A DNA stretch of 64,000 nucleotides. Source: Cylicocyclus nassatus (lineage: Eukaryota > Nematoda > Chromadorea > Rhabditida > Strongylidae). The DNA lies in NCBI GenBank assembly GCA_958299035.1, contig CATQJL010000316.1, positions 36,273,441 to 36,337,440 on the forward strand, given 5' to 3'. Positions 47,561 to 60,639 of the stretch are shown here, one piece after another. Each line of letters begins with the position of its first letter. Position 1 is the stretch's first letter. The notes beneath the pieces are model-generated. The model was not told the origin of the DNA and did no database searches. It saw only the letters and a list, made by a program, of their open reading frames with translations. The translations under genes and the position numbers were made by a program.

Positions 47561-49367
47561 CGCGAGGTCGAAGGAAATTTTGCACATTCTGTGAGCGGTA
47601 TCGTGATCTTGAGCAGATTTTAGAACAAATTCGATCAAAGTGACCCTCTACCGTACTCCTACAGTATACCTATGTGTAATCAGCGGTCAATATTGATATC
47701 AGCACACTGAACAATCCAACCAAACAAAAATCTGCGAAATTGAGCAAAAACTTATTGTCTACCGTATACCTATCGTACCCCTATAGACTGTGGCACTGTT
47801 ATATAGTATATGATGCGTCTCTCCGAGCTGAATCGGACGGTATCCTTGGAATCAGAATTCGTCCATTCTGAAGCGAGATATGGCGATGCGACGCAAATTC
47901 CGACAGACTCTAGTGATGTGCGACGTACTCCGCTGCTCTCCGGCGGACTCTGATGCGGCGCACTCTGCTGCACTCTGGCGCACTGCAGCGCACTCCGGCG
48001 ACTTTTTCGACGAATTATGAGCGGTATTGTAATTATTTTGCTCGTCTTTATTGAGAAGACCAAGCTATCATGTTTTCGAGATACATCCAGCCAAAGTTTT
48101 CTTGTTGAACCACGGGTTGGATACCAAGACTCCAACCAATGAAAACACATGCAAACTAGCGGTGTGTGGATAATCCTGCCACTGCTAACAAGTACAATTT
48201 ACCCATTTGCTTTGATCCTTTCTCTTGCTAGAAAGCTATGATTTACAATCCTTGGAGCCTTTACTGGAAAGCGTACGGATATTTGAGCAGAAGCGGGAAG
48301 ACTCTATTATTTACGGCTCACAGAGTAATGGGTTAGCTATGAAAGCAAATCGGACTCGGTTGTTGAAATCCGACTTTATGAGAGAGTCAGCTGATTTTTA
48401 TTGAGTGAGAAAAATGTCCTCGCACACAAAAGTGTAAGCAGATGATGCTGCTTTCTACGTGTGTATGTGATACTGGTAGTTCCAAGAGTTCGCTAGTGGA
48501 AGTATATTGATAGCATCGAATAGAGTAGCATCCAATAGAATAGCGTGATTTATCACATACGACCCAGTTTGAACTATGGTTACGTCATAACAGATTGATC
48601 TGACAACTAAAAGCTATAAGCGAAGGTAGCAAAAAAGAAATGCTACAAATACAGATTTTTTGTGAGGATATTCCTCTTAAATAGTGACCTAATCCTTGCT
48701 GTTGATCCTCTCTTACATCGTAGCTTGCTATCAGCAATTTCTCTTCAGAGTATTTTCCTTAATTCACATATTTTAGAAAAGGTTTGCTCTTCTTTGTCTC
48801 AGAGAAGAGGAATGAAAAACAGCAGCAATTTTTGCTAGAATCATCAGCCATTAACTTTGAAAGCAACAATTAAAGAGGAATTTTTATCTTTAAAGGCTTC
48901 TCATCAAATCAAAAGTAGCACATTTTCAGTCTCGTATGATGTTAATAATACTGCAGGTAAACAAGCAATTTGCAAATACTACGTGTATGTTGCTTACGCA
49001 TTTATACCGGAAAGACAGAAATGCTCCATGCCCGCTATCAAATATAAATGCGCTGTATACACTTCCAAGACCTTTAAAGACCAAGATATTCTCAATTTAT
49101 TGTTGTTTGAAGGGTACTGAGATTCTCCCAAAAGTCTCATTTACTTCGACTTTCTAAACAGTCTAGCAGAGATTTTTTCACTGTCACATGCTGAATTACT
49201 GTCTCTTCAAAATGCTGTGAATGCTCGATTTATATTGCTTCGCAGATTGATGTTCGTTGCCTTTTTCTTCACTCCCTATCCTTGCTGTACGGACAAACAA
49301 AGGAACTTGCTCAGATTTTGAGGTCTTGTACTAGAGCGATAAAGAACTTTCCCAGAGCGATGTCAAT

Positions 49368-49603
49368 CAGGGCTTGGCTCAGGTGGCTTGTAAAGCAAGC
49401 TGGATTCGTTTTTGGGGCAAAAGCAAAGGGGGTTTCGTTTGTAGCCGAAAAGCAGAAAATTTGCGACGTTTTTTGGTCGACGTTCCTTTTTTTTTGAAAT
49501 TTTTAGGATTATAGCTTAGGTTAAGGGATTTCATAAAATCTAGGGAAAGTCAAGGGGGACTTCGTTTTTTGGATTTTCCAATAGCCACCCCGTGCCGAGT
49601 CCT
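49368..49603 (+). repeat. Dispersed GAGCCCTG repeat, copy
   Basis: Forward copy opening CAGGGCTTGGCTCAGGTGGC and closing ATAGCCACCCCGTGCCGAG. It contains the GTCGACGTTCC box and AAAGTCAAGGGGGACTTCG. Confidence 0.75.
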
Positions 49604-51105
49604 AATGTCGATGTTGACAAGAATGGTACTTCTTTTACTATTAGTAGCGAATATGCATTGCATATATAGAATCTTTTCTTATGCGTGAGTTTTACAATGG
49701 TCAATTCTTTAGAATAAGTGTATTTGGAACTGAAGAAAGTTGCTTAATTGCTAAGAGCTGGAGTATAATTGTCTCCAACATTTCTGACGGGGCAGCTGAT
49801 GTGCAAAACGCAATAACATAAAGTGCTTTTTTCAAGTGCATAAAACAAAAAAACATGTGGTTTGGGAAGTGCAATGCGAAACAACATTTTGAGCATTGAA
49901 TTTTTGATAGAAAGCATATTGTCAGGTCACATGTGGAACACACATATAGCGAATAGAAAAACTACGTCACGAATGAGTCAAAGTTACAAACTACGTCACT
50001 GTATAAAGGTACGAATTTGAGCATTTTGTCCAAAATTCAACAATGAATTTTTTTTATAATCTCCCACAGATCGCTCGCTTTATGTTTCGAAAGTCGCTAC
50101 TTGTTCAACATTCGTCTCCATTTGATGCTCTAAGGTAGCTTTAGATTTTATTTCATTTTGCGGAGAGCATTCTAAGGTTTTATCAGCATGGCGTTTCTAA
50201 TATGGATAGGTGCTTGGATTGAAGCGGAAGACCTTAATTGTTCAAAATCTGCACTCCCATATTAGGTCAATAAAAAATGCCAACTAACAAATTACAAGGC
50301 CATGGCCATCAATTGTAAACAAAATGTTGATGTAAACTCTTAAGTCGAAAGGGTGATTATACAATAACTTGTTTTGCTTCAACATAGAAAATGCAAAAAT
50401 TGAGTGTTGACTTCTCGTTTGATTTCTCTTTGTGTCCTTATGTTTCCTTGATGTCAGTAGATAAAGCATCACATAGCTTGTCTATTTTTCTTTGAATCAG
50501 TCCTAGTCAAGCGAAGGTATTCGAAAACGGAGAAGAAATTTTTAAATTAATTGAACTACTGAAGAATACTAATTAAACTAATTAAACTACTGCTATTAAA
50601 TTATTTAACTATTGAACTACTCTAAACTTTAATTTTTTAAATGTTCATCTTTCAAAAACAAGCTCGCTTGCTTGAATTCTTTCTGCTCTCGCCCTTTCGT
50701 CAGCTAAATAAGGTCAGTAAAAATAGATATTGCTGTTGCAAAACTCCACTCTTATGCGTTATACGCACGCAGAATCGTACTAAGCTTAAATTGACCAATA
50801 AATTGGCTTAGACGTGACAAATTTATCAAAAAACCAAGTGTGTTCCAAGCCAGAGCAAATTGAGAGTTTATAGTTTTGTAGAGTATCATGAATTTTCTTT
50901 TTTTCATGCGAATGATGAATAAATTCGCTTTGCTATAACTTCTCCTTCTTGTACAAGGGCTCTCTTCTGCGTAAGATGGTTAAGTGCAGCGCAGCAACTA
51001 ACCATCTTTGGAGCAAACATTTCCGATTTGTTTTTCTGAAGTATCGTTTTTTTCTCCAAGCAAGGAAGCTCACGCTTACATGGCATTGTACAAAAAGTAA
51101 TATTA
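49604..51105. other. Intergenic upstream of the small peptide gene
   Basis: AT-rich; short AATTAAACTACTG-type reiterations at about 50540-50630. No gene or RNA recognised. Confidence 0.4.
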
Positions 51106-51119
51106 TATTGTTTTAGCAG
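51106..51119 (+). promoter_or_regulatory. Candidate spliced-leader acceptor of the small peptide gene
   Basis: TATTGTTTTAGCAG lies three to six bases before the ATG at 51123. Both AGs are usable. Such a U-rich AG directly before a start codon is a typical nematode trans-splice site. Confidence 0.55.
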
Positions 51120-51122
51120 GCA

Positions 51123-51337
51123 ATGCTGTTGGCAAAGCTAGCATTTGTTCTTTTGGTAATAGTAATATACGTTGAGGCTCAAGATTGGGACAAGGTTTGA
51201 ACGATTTTCTCTACTTCTCTATTATGGCACACTGCTGAATTCTATACTTACAGTGTCAAGAATGCAGAAATAGCAATATACCATCTTCGGATCGGACGAG
51301 GTTGGAAGAGTGCTGGGAATGCTTGATGAACCCATAA
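51123..51337 (+). CDS. Small secreted peptide with two CX2C pairs (51 residues, two exons)
   Basis: Not a family I recognise. Exon 1, 51123-51194, encodes MLLAKLAFVLLVIVIYVEA, a textbook signal peptide, followed by QDWDK. A 58-bp intron (GTTTGA...CTTACAG) is in phase 0. Exon 2, 51254-51337, begins with Cys and carries CQEC, a 15-residue spacer (RNSNIPSSDRTRLEE) and CWEC, ending LMNP and TAA. AATAAA lies at 51376, 39 nt after the stop, and a candidate spliced-leader acceptor directly precedes the ATG. The predicted mature peptide is about 32 residues, acidic, with four cysteines in a symmetric CX2C-X15-CX2C layout that could form two disulfides or bind a metal. Function unknown. Independent signals (signal peptide, splice sites, poly(A), SL site) agree, which is why I call it despite its size. 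Confidence 0.6.
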
Positions 51338-51375
51338 TCTTTTTGAAGTTCTCTCAAAGTTCATGCATGTCTAAA

Positions 51376-51381
51376 AATAAA
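51376..51381 (+). terminator. Polyadenylation signal AATAAA of the small peptide gene
   Basis: Exact AATAAA 39 nt downstream of the TAA stop, within the usual short nematode 3' UTR distance. Confidence 0.5.
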
Positions 51382-51389
51382 TTAATGGT

Positions 51390-54078
51390 GATATAGCTGT
51401 TGGCGATCATGCATCACAACATTATGAAAGCACGCGAAAAATACTCCTTTTTACTGATAGTAATTTACGGAGTATTTAAGATGTCAGCATATAGTTTTTT
51501 TTGAAGGCCAATGATTTCAGCGGAGCTAATGAGGAAGTTTTATAAATATACTCCTCTTTAATCTTGATTTGCAAAACGGAAAGGTTTCTTGCAAGCTAAA
51601 AGCAGTGGAGGTGAGTTCAATTCAAGCAAATGATTACACCACAATTGACGTTAAAATCAGGGTACTTTTATCCTGTTTTTTGAAAAATTCGCCTTAAAGG
51701 CAGCGCTCAACCAGAATTCGTCTTCAGTGTTTTCACCATTCTTAGTCTTCTCCGACTTTGTTTTGGAATGTATGAGGTGGAAATTACGTAATAAGTTCTA
51801 CCCAATTTGTGTTATAGGCTAGACTTTGTGTTTGTGTTTCGGCATTTTTTCTTTCTAATGTCGTACCTTGATTGCACATAATAAATGAATTCTCACAAGC
51901 GTGGACGAGTGTTCCGGCGCTATTCCAGCCGGAGGTAAGATGAAATGTCGTCGTATGTACCAGGGTGCGATCGCGTACTGCGTTACGATTGTGTTTGCCA
52001 GATCAGAACGCAGCACGAAACAGTCCATGGGTGGGCGGAGCGAAAAAGATTTTTCGATCAGCGGATCTAATCATTTTCTCCTCTGGGAAGCGATGTCAGG
52101 GCAACCGGTCCAGTATAATTATGTGAGTAGTAGCGTAGAACATGGGTACGCTGCCTTCGTATACCCCTACTCATGATGATTAAACATGATTTCACATTTC
52201 GATCCAATGAAGTATACTAAGCAAAGTTAGCACTGTAATGTCGTTTGACATCACTATCCTAATTCATTCAGTGGCGGCGGTCCCAGGATTGGTGGCCGCC
52301 TCGCCCTCAAAAATGCCTTGCTATGCTATTTAGTTCTTGAAAATTTCTGAAAATTATGTTGATTATATACGAATATGAACAAATCACTTCCACATTTTCA
52401 TAACCCATGTGACTTCCAGAGATTTCACTGCTCATTCTTAGAAGCATAGGTGCTATAGATAGAGCAGCGTTCCCTCCAAGTGAAGGGGGTTTTGGCTATT
52501 TTCGACGAAAAGTGAAGGGGTAACTGAGCCTTGAGATGAATCCTGACGCAGCTTACATGCCTAACGGGAGCAGAGTGAAAAGAAGGAAAAGAAGTGTATG
52601 ATGTAGGCTTTGAAAGGTCATCCAACAGAGACCTTTTTGACTCGGAAAAGCTTTATGTTTTATTTATTCGACATACCATTCAAAAACTTGAAAACATACA
52701 GAGTCGAAGACCGTCTCTTTTTTCCATCTCTTTTGTTAATTTAGATATAAAAAATCACATGTAGTTCTAGTCAGCTGATTTTATGCAATCACTTTGCGCT
52801 CCATTTTTAAGAAAAAGAGGAAAGCTAGAAACAAAGAGACTACGTTTACTGGCGAAGTCTTGCTCTGTAACAGGGTCAAACAACTGAGCATTTTCAATCA
52901 CTCTTTGCATGAAAATTTCCTCGCAAAAACACACATGTTTTTAGTAAATTTCATGTATCTCTGAGTAGAGAAGAGTAAAAAGGAGCTAGAAAAAAAACGG
53001 TCTACGTCGAATTCCTGTTCTGTGGGCTTTCTGAAGATATATAAAATTTGGGTGAAAGCTCGTGGCTTCTCAAAAATGAGGTGGAGAAATTTACTATTAG
53101 TTTGCTCCACCCCGCTTTTGGCTTGTATTGGTCGCCGGAGCAAGACTTTTTTGGACTGGGAAAGCTTTGTGCACCAACACTTTGTATACCACTCGTTAGT
53201 GCAGAAGTGGAATCGACGTAGAACGTCTCTTTTTTCCTAGCTTTTTTGAGAAGCGAGATACGAGCAGTTTTATCTAGTACAGTATCAGCAAACTCTGGGT
53301 AATTATCTCATGCTTCATTTCCGAAACTAGAAAGGTCTTTTTCGAAATTTTATATATGATTCGAAAGCTTGAGAAACGTATAATTTAACAATTCTTTTAC
53401 TTTTTATCATTTTCTCTGGTCAAAGGTGATATGATACGATTCTTGGCAGTAAACATGCATCGGAGGGCGTGCAGGAGTTCTTGGCACTTCTCTTCGCACC
53501 ACTGTTCGCATCAACATTCGCACCCAGGGGCGTTATCGCACCTCTGTGAATTAGAGTTTAAGCCCGCCCATTGCTCCATCCATTGAAGATCTCATTGTGA
53601 GGCGTGCCAGCAGAGCATAGATTCAGATATTTGGGCAATGAAAGAGAAAATGGAGAAAAGAAGAAGATCATAGTTATCAGTTCGCTAGCGAAGCGCCTTG
53701 GAAACTTCTGCTACGCTGTCCTTCTGAAATTGAGCATATGAACAACATTCTTAAAAAAGATAGATTCAGAATTTCTTTTTAGAAAACTCTCGGACATTCA
53801 AAATATTGGAAGTCTAGTTGATTAATATAAAATCTCTGATCATCAATTGAACTGATTTAGCATCAGGAGTTTTAAATAACAGAGTGGCCAGAAATGGTTG
53901 AGAACCTAATTACCTTCTCAAGACTAAAAGTATCTATTCTGAAAAGAGTGAAAGAAAGTTTAGGAATAACCAAGCTAATTTTTTTCTAATTGTTAGGATA
54001 GTTGCTTGCACATATGTACTTTCCTACTTTCGTCTGCATTCACAAATTCGAATGAGTTTTTCAATTCAGTTACTCTAA
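51390..54078. other. Intergenic, no gene supported
   Basis: The 91-codon frame at 51901-52176 has unusual CG-rich start sequence but no domain. A hAT-like end (CAGTGGCGGCGG) lies at about 52272, related to the MITE at 4135 and to sequence at the right window edge. Confidence 0.4.
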
Positions 54079-54383
54079 TCTTATATATAAAGCTGAATGT
54101 CTGTTTGTCTGTCTGTATGTATGTATGTCTGTCTGTCTGTCTGTGTGTACGTATGTTCCGAATAGAAAATTCCATTTCTGAACCGATCCGGACCAAACTT
54201 GGCACACATGCACTTCGGGCCCCGGCGGGTGTCATAGGCTACTTTCATCGATCGATATCGATTTTATCGATTTTTTGCAAAATTTGAGCTACGGGGCTGG
54301 GAGTTGGCACAGGGGGGTAATCGAGCATGCTGATTACGAATATAATAATGACAGGGCCGGGCGGAGGCGGGTAAGTCAACTAG
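54079..54383 (+). mobile_element. Helitron-like non-autonomous element (copy 2)
   Basis: Starts TCTTATATATAAAGCTGAAT after an A, ends GTCAACTAG before a T, 305 bp. It contains a TGTCTGTC/TGTATGTA tract, the word CCGATCCGGACCAAACTTGG and a GC-rich segment GGGCCGGGCGGAGGCGGG near the 3' end. Related to 35701-35983 along its length. Confidence 0.6.
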
Positions 54384-54389
54384 TAATCA

Positions 54390-57300
54390 ATAAGATCCAA
54401 ATTATCAAACATTGGTAGCATGTGTGATGTAAAGTTAGCTAAGAGTTCCAAATACAACAATAATATTCTGTGATCAGAAGACTAACAACTTCTGCTTGAT
54501 TTATACTATACAATTATCAAAACTTGCTCAAGTGCAAGAACTTACAAGTTTCTGGAGGAAGCGTCATTTATCGGAGAACATGAGTAAAAGACAAGTCAAA
54601 CTGCTAAAATTTCAGCTGCAGTAACTTACTGATTCTAAAACTTACAATGATCTACAAAATTCTTTTGTTCTCAATTTCAGTCTTATTACGCATAAATACC
54701 ATGATGCATGTTTACTGTGCATGTACAACTTAGAATGAGGGCATCTAAGGAGAAGAGTGATGGTCGGAGCCGCCCTTCGGCCACAAGAAAGTGTGATGCC
54801 TCTAAGGAATTTTTGGAGATGCCAAGTACCCCTGCGGGGAGAAGCGGCTAGGCTTTGTGAACCTCCTGCCGCCGCCATATGCATCCATCGCTAAACAGTC
54901 CAGATTTTTTGTTCTTGCTCATTCTTTCTTGCAACAATGCGTATTCGTTGGTACAATATTGATTATACAAAAAAATCAGACATCCTTTTGATTTTTGATT
55001 ATGTTTCGTTATCAAGGCCACTTTGAGTGCGCAGGAGGTCTCAAGCATGCGTTTTTTCAACAAAACGCTGTTGCTTTGATGCTCTCTTGCAGTCTTGATG
55101 GAGGAGAAAATCAGCTGGCTTTCCTTTCCAAACAAAAAATGCCATTGTAACAGGTGCTCAATTCTGACGTTATGCCTTGATTCTAGTCATAACCTCAGGT
55201 GAAAGGGGTCAGCCAGATACCGGCCCTAAAATGAAGAGGGTCAGAGAAATTTCTACACCTATCGCATTTATGGCCCGGTGACAGAGTGCACTCGGCCGTG
55301 AATGCGCCGCTCGTCCCGCTCTTATGGTGGCCGCCGCTCGTCCGGTACTTCTCCCTGAGTGCCCAAATTCAGTTTCATTCCGCAGACCATTTATCAACTT
55401 GCCGGCTGTCTTTCAACGTACCCGCGTGATCGCGCCAAACATAGCTCGCGACCAGCTCGTGTTAGACTTGTAATGACGGTTGTATCACCTCGCAATATAT
55501 TACTCGATATATAAATATAGCCGGCAAGTAGACCAAAGGCTTGCGAAAAGAGACTGAACTCGAGCCTAGGTTGCAAACCCGTACGTCGCTTTTAAAGGGA
55601 TTACTACGATTCCAACATTCCAAGCACCGTGTTTATGTACGTCAGGATAAAGTGCTGCAAATGAAGGTGTCCGGTGGTCAAATTACAGACATTACAGATT
55701 TGTACCAGCTGTCCGCGGAAGGTAAAACTGCTGGCGATATAGCCCTTATCCTGTATGTTGCCTATTTTCCCCTGCAAAAAAATGAATTTTTTGCAATTAC
55801 ATTTGTAATATAAGTTGCAATGGCTGCAAGGTTCTTAAAATCACTCACTAACAGCGCTTCAAAGCGTTGAAAGTGCGTTTTGGCTTGAAACTCTAATTGG
55901 AAACAGGACCAACAGCATGCTGTGCTCGTATCAAATGCAATCGGTACTCTAAGTAACAATGATTTCGCACCTGTACTAATGTTACATTCGCTTGCTTCGC
56001 TAGTTATTAGTTTCAGAAAATGAGAGACAATTAACACATACGTCTGTCCAATGAGATCAGGCCAAAAATATTTTTTGTGAGTTTGCGTTTTTTCAGTGAT
56101 AAGAGTTTGTGCTGTATAGCGCGTTGTCAGAGAGATTGAAGGGTTGAAAAGAGAGCAAAAGCAAGTATACGACGTGGCGATATCAGTGCGCATCACTTCG
56201 GTATCGGACCGATCCAGATTGCAACAAAATATCATTCTGTCTCTTCAAAAAAAGCCAGAGGTGTGGCTTTGGCTTTATAAATTTCAAAGATTTTGACATT
56301 GGGCTGCAAAATGCACAACCATAAACTTAATGTGCTCACTATCAACATAAATTCACTCCTATCCGGCTCACACAACACTATATTAAACACCGCTTTCAAT
56401 GATAGTCACAACACAAACACAATCACTGACTTAGCCTTTCTTCCAATTTATTTCTCCGTAAAGTCACCAAACACTTTAAAGTTGTGCCGATTAACGAATC
56501 GAACAGTGTTAGCAAGAGAAGGCATTTGACTTGAGGTAGTTTCCTTACTAATGTTTATTTTTGGGAGACCATACTTTGATAGCAAAATACCTTCCATATT
56601 GGCGTGCGTGAACAAAAGTAGAAGCATTCTTTTGCTTCAAGACCGCATGGTCAATTTTCGTTTTGATAGTGACTCACAACAAACAGATTACTTCAATTAC
56701 ATTTTATCTCAGTTGTATCTAGTAAAAAAAATCTGAGGATGGAATTATAAGCTAATTGGCCGTCTCGTTCCTACAGGTGGCTAATAAATCAGAGCTACTT
56801 AACTCTTCACATGTGTTTATGATTTCGTGCTGTAAAGCGTTTAGAAGGCAGATTTGGAATCAGCATTCTAAGGCGCTATCATGGCGTATCGCAAAATGTT
56901 TCCTCGTGAGCATGTTTGCGACAGTAACAGGAATATTTATTTATTTGTCTGCGCTCAAGGTGCGCCAACATAACCACAAGCAAGACAACAAACAGAAGAT
57001 CTATCACGCTTAACTCCCTATGTCGAGTGCAACAGTTGTAAAAAGCAACAAGTAAAAACCGCAAACGAAGATGCGGTTGAATCACATCAGCAGACTCCAC
57101 CGGCAAAGGAGATAGACAATTGATGGCATTGGGAAATTTCCCCTCTCTAACTTGTAATGTTACTTAAAGAGCGTCCGAGAACTAGATGGGTTCACGTTAG
57201 TTATCCACCAACCCAACAATCTAGCCTCAGATACAGCTGTGTTTATTTAACAAAGCAGAAATTGAGTAGCACTTCTAACAAACATGAGAAAGAGTAGAAG

Positions 57301-59900
57301 TGTGATAGACCAGTAAAGTTAAACCTCAACAGGGGAAATCAAACGAATACAACTGAACCTGAAATTTTTCTTTAGTTTCCAAAACAGGCAAATACTGATG
57401 CAATCCTAAGTAAAAAAAACCATCGCGTCATCCAGGTCTAAAATCTGAAGGATGTCAATGTGTTTGAGTTTGTCTTCCAACATCGCAGAAGACTCTAAGG
57501 ACAAAAAGGAAGGATTAAGCATTGCAGCAGTAAGCCAGAAGATATTATTGTGCTACGCTGAAGCGTGACACCTTCAGAATCTGGAAACCCTGATATTGAA
57601 GCTCTTCGCTCAGTTATTAGACGAAATGTCCGTATTTACTCGGTCTCAAACTTGCCTCGCCTCGAAGAACTCTAAAGTCATTAGCAATTCGGCAGTCCTT
57701 CTATAGAAAAATTGGTACTTTTCCGTTGTCCGGACCCATTTATTCAAAAAAGGTATTGCTTCTTTCCTTGCACCAAATTTGGTGAAAACTTCACAGGAAG
57801 GGACTTAATCCTCTTGCCACGTGTCAAAAAAAATTGCCATGTCATCTACATGTTTAACAGGTTTTACAAAGAGTTTGTTTAGCCTACCTAGCAATGTAAA
57901 CTCAATCGTTTTACAATCAATTATGGCTCCAATTATAATCAACTGTTTCAGAAATGGACATCAACATCCCAAAACAGAATCCTTTGTTCAATTGAAATAT
58001 TACTGTTGCCCAAAATAGAAGTGACTATTGTTGCATTATCTAAGCGACGAAACAAGCTAGCTGCTGCCAGGTACTTCAAGCAATCATCAATAGTCTTTCC
58101 TGGCTAAATTCGCATGGCAGAAACATTTTGAAGAGAAAGGTATTTTTGAATCATTGCTGAGAGCGAACAAGATGTTTTTATGTATGTTTCGGACTTATTT
58201 CCGTTCATTTTCCACTCAACAGTTTCTAGTTTGTTTCAAAAGCTCGCATGCCTCACCGTAAATGATTTTGAGAAACATGTCAAACTGAGCCTAAACGTGT
58301 GATTTTGTTTTGGCACATGGCAGGGAGACAGTCCTTATAGGATCTATAGAAGTACGTGTCTCATGAGGACATTTAAAGGATGGGATAACAGAAAATTACC
58401 GGAAAATCTCCTGAACTTTAGTTTGTGTGATCTGTCTCTGTAATCAGGAAGCGCAACGGGATAATTAAAATTACGCTCTATAATAGAAAATTTCAGTAAA
58501 CAACTTCTGCACTTTTCAATCCCCTCAATATCCTACTTTTCATCTGGATTCCAAATATAGTTGCAATATCCCAGCACTGAAAGTACAGAAACCTCATAAA
58601 TCTTTAGAAGAATTTTCGAGTCGCAAGAGACACTGCGCATCATCAATGCGTAAGCCATGCGCCTTGCCCGAGAGACAACCTCGCTTATGTGATAAGAGTA
58701 ACTCAGGTATGAATCGGTAAATACTCACAAACAGAGGTGCGATAGATGGAGCCGGGCCCCCCAAAAGCGAAGGTAGTCAAAGTTACCTGACTACCTTCAC
58801 TTTTGGGCGGCAAAAGTGAAAGTGTTAGTACCGGACACTCACCTACCAAAACTTCTACTGATTTGGGGCGATTTGAAAGTCGATGTCGACGGAAGGGGAT
58901 GGGGAGGGTGAGCACAGCTCGCTCTCTCAAAAGCTCATAAGCTTCTTCACTGACTAATAAAAAGGGGAAATAAGAAAAACAAATTTGAAGGTAAATGAAA
59001 GCTTTTTAGGAACTTTACCCTACTGCGAGTACCCGAAGGCATCCTGGCATGAACGCATCTAAGCCGCAGCCCTTCCCACAGATTTGGAGAACAAGACTTC
59101 TTGATGCCCAGTGATCCTCTTTAGAACCACAACGGTGACCCAACGGCCCTCTTTGGAGCCGCAAATACGATGAGTGCAGCGGCATAAATATCGTTCATTC
59201 GTTGACCGTACGGACTGCCGACCGCGTGGCGACTGCGACGCGTGCCTTCTAAACTTGCGAAAAAGTGGCAAGTTGGACCGTGGCTTAAGATGAGAAGAAT
59301 TCTTTGTTTCTTTTCTACATTATAAAGACTAGCGACCCTACGGGTCGCTAGCAAGTGGGTAAGGGCAGATACAATATAGGGGCTTAGTTGTAATTATATA
59401 TTTTTCTAAATAATTTTCCTATGCCTTTCCTGAGAACATTTTTGCGAAAAGCATTCTACAAAAGGAGATGTTCGAAGAAGCAATAATCTCCACAAATCTC
59501 AGCATTTCTCGAAATTCCTGCTGCCACCATGCATAGAGAATATTATTTTTCTTCTACATTATAAAGATGAGAAGAATCCTCTGTTTTCTTTCTATTCATC
59601 TTTTCTACGAAAACATCATGCACGCGCAACGGTCGCCGCGCGGTCAGCAGTCGTTACGGTCAACGAATGAACGATATCTAAAATAGACTTGTTAATCAAG
59701 TGGTGTATTTGTAAGCAGAACTCAGCTAGACTTTACGTGTTTTATCAAATAGATTTTGTTAATCCACTGTTATAAATCTGGTGGTTGAAAATGCCAGCAA
59801 CTGCGACATAGGTTTTAAAAAGTAAATGTTGTTCTACCAGAAAGTAAAGAGTCAGGTCATTGGCCGCCGAGCGAGAATTTTGAAGAATTAAGCGATTTTA
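54390..59900. other. Gene-poor interval
   Basis: The most protein-like frame is 55541-55740 (SKHRVYVRQDKVLQMKVSGG, then QITDITDLYQLSAEGKTAGD), ending at a possible GT donor near 55752; I found no partner exon, so I do not call a gene. A short hairpin at 58753-58804 and a perfect hairpin around 59330-59352 are present. The rest is AT-rich without recognisable features. Confidence 0.4.
59330..59353 (-). other. Hairpin with Helitron-like CTAGT end
   Basis: CTAGCGACCC / GGGTCGCTAG form a perfect 10-bp stem around TAC. Read on the - strand it ends GGGTCGCTAG followed by T, like a Helitron 3' terminus with its hairpin. No matching 5' TC end was identified. Confidence 0.35.
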
Positions 59901-59904
59901 GGTT

Positions 59905-60635
59905 GCTTAGTGACGTCTGACATTTAGATTCCTATAAGTGTGGAGTGCTAAAGTGTGTGAAGTTGCGACTATATAGTTTTGTGAGTAAGGATTGCCCTAC
60001 CAGAAGTCTACGTACCGACCCACTGAAATACCTCCAAGATTCAGGCTCTTGAAGAAACAAGTAATAAAAACCGTTTTTCGACATTCAACAGCCCGTAACT
60101 CCTTCAGAATTGCATGAACCATGTAGCGAACTTCATAAGTTGAATTCTCCTTTTCAAGAACTTTCTAATGATATATATGGGGGTTTCGCGCCTCCCACGG
60201 CATATGCCAGGGACTGGAGGCCTTTCATCACAATGTCTCCACTGGCGGCCTCTAGTCAATGCATTGAAATGGGCGAGGTGGAGACTTTGTGTTGTAAAGC
60301 CTCCACCGCGGGTTAGAGCCGCAAAAATCATTGAACCCCCACATATTATGAGTCATCTGAAATCTCTTGAAGAGGAGAATCCAACTATGACGCCACTACA
60401 TAACTCATGCAATTCTGAAGGAGTTATGGGCAGTTAAATGTCGAAGAACGGTTTTTTACCTGCTTGTTCAAGAGGCTAAATCTTGGCGGTATCTCAATGG
60501 GTCGGTACGGCCAAGACATATTCTGGTAGGGCAATCCTTACTCTACAAAGTCGTGAAGTCGCAACTCCACATACCTTCACATTCCAGATTTATAGGAATC
60601 TAAATCTTAAATGTCACTAATGTCACTGACTACCC
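59905..60635. repeat. Large foldback element with about 300-bp arms
   Basis: The left arm (from about 59905) and right arm (to about 60630) are inverted copies sharing GTAAGGATTGCCCTACCAGA, CGTACCGACCCA, AACCGTTTTTCGACATT, TAACTCCTTCAGAATTGCAT and TCTCC..TTCAAGA; similarity continues inward past 60230, leaving little unique centre. Open frames on both strands at 60104-60437 read through it. No transposase. Confidence 0.75.
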
Positions 60636-60639
60636 CTGA

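Noticed and set aside
55541..55752. Protein-like frame (KVSGGQITDITDLYQLSAEG)
   Set aside because: Single exon-like block with no partner exon, start or domain; too weak to call.
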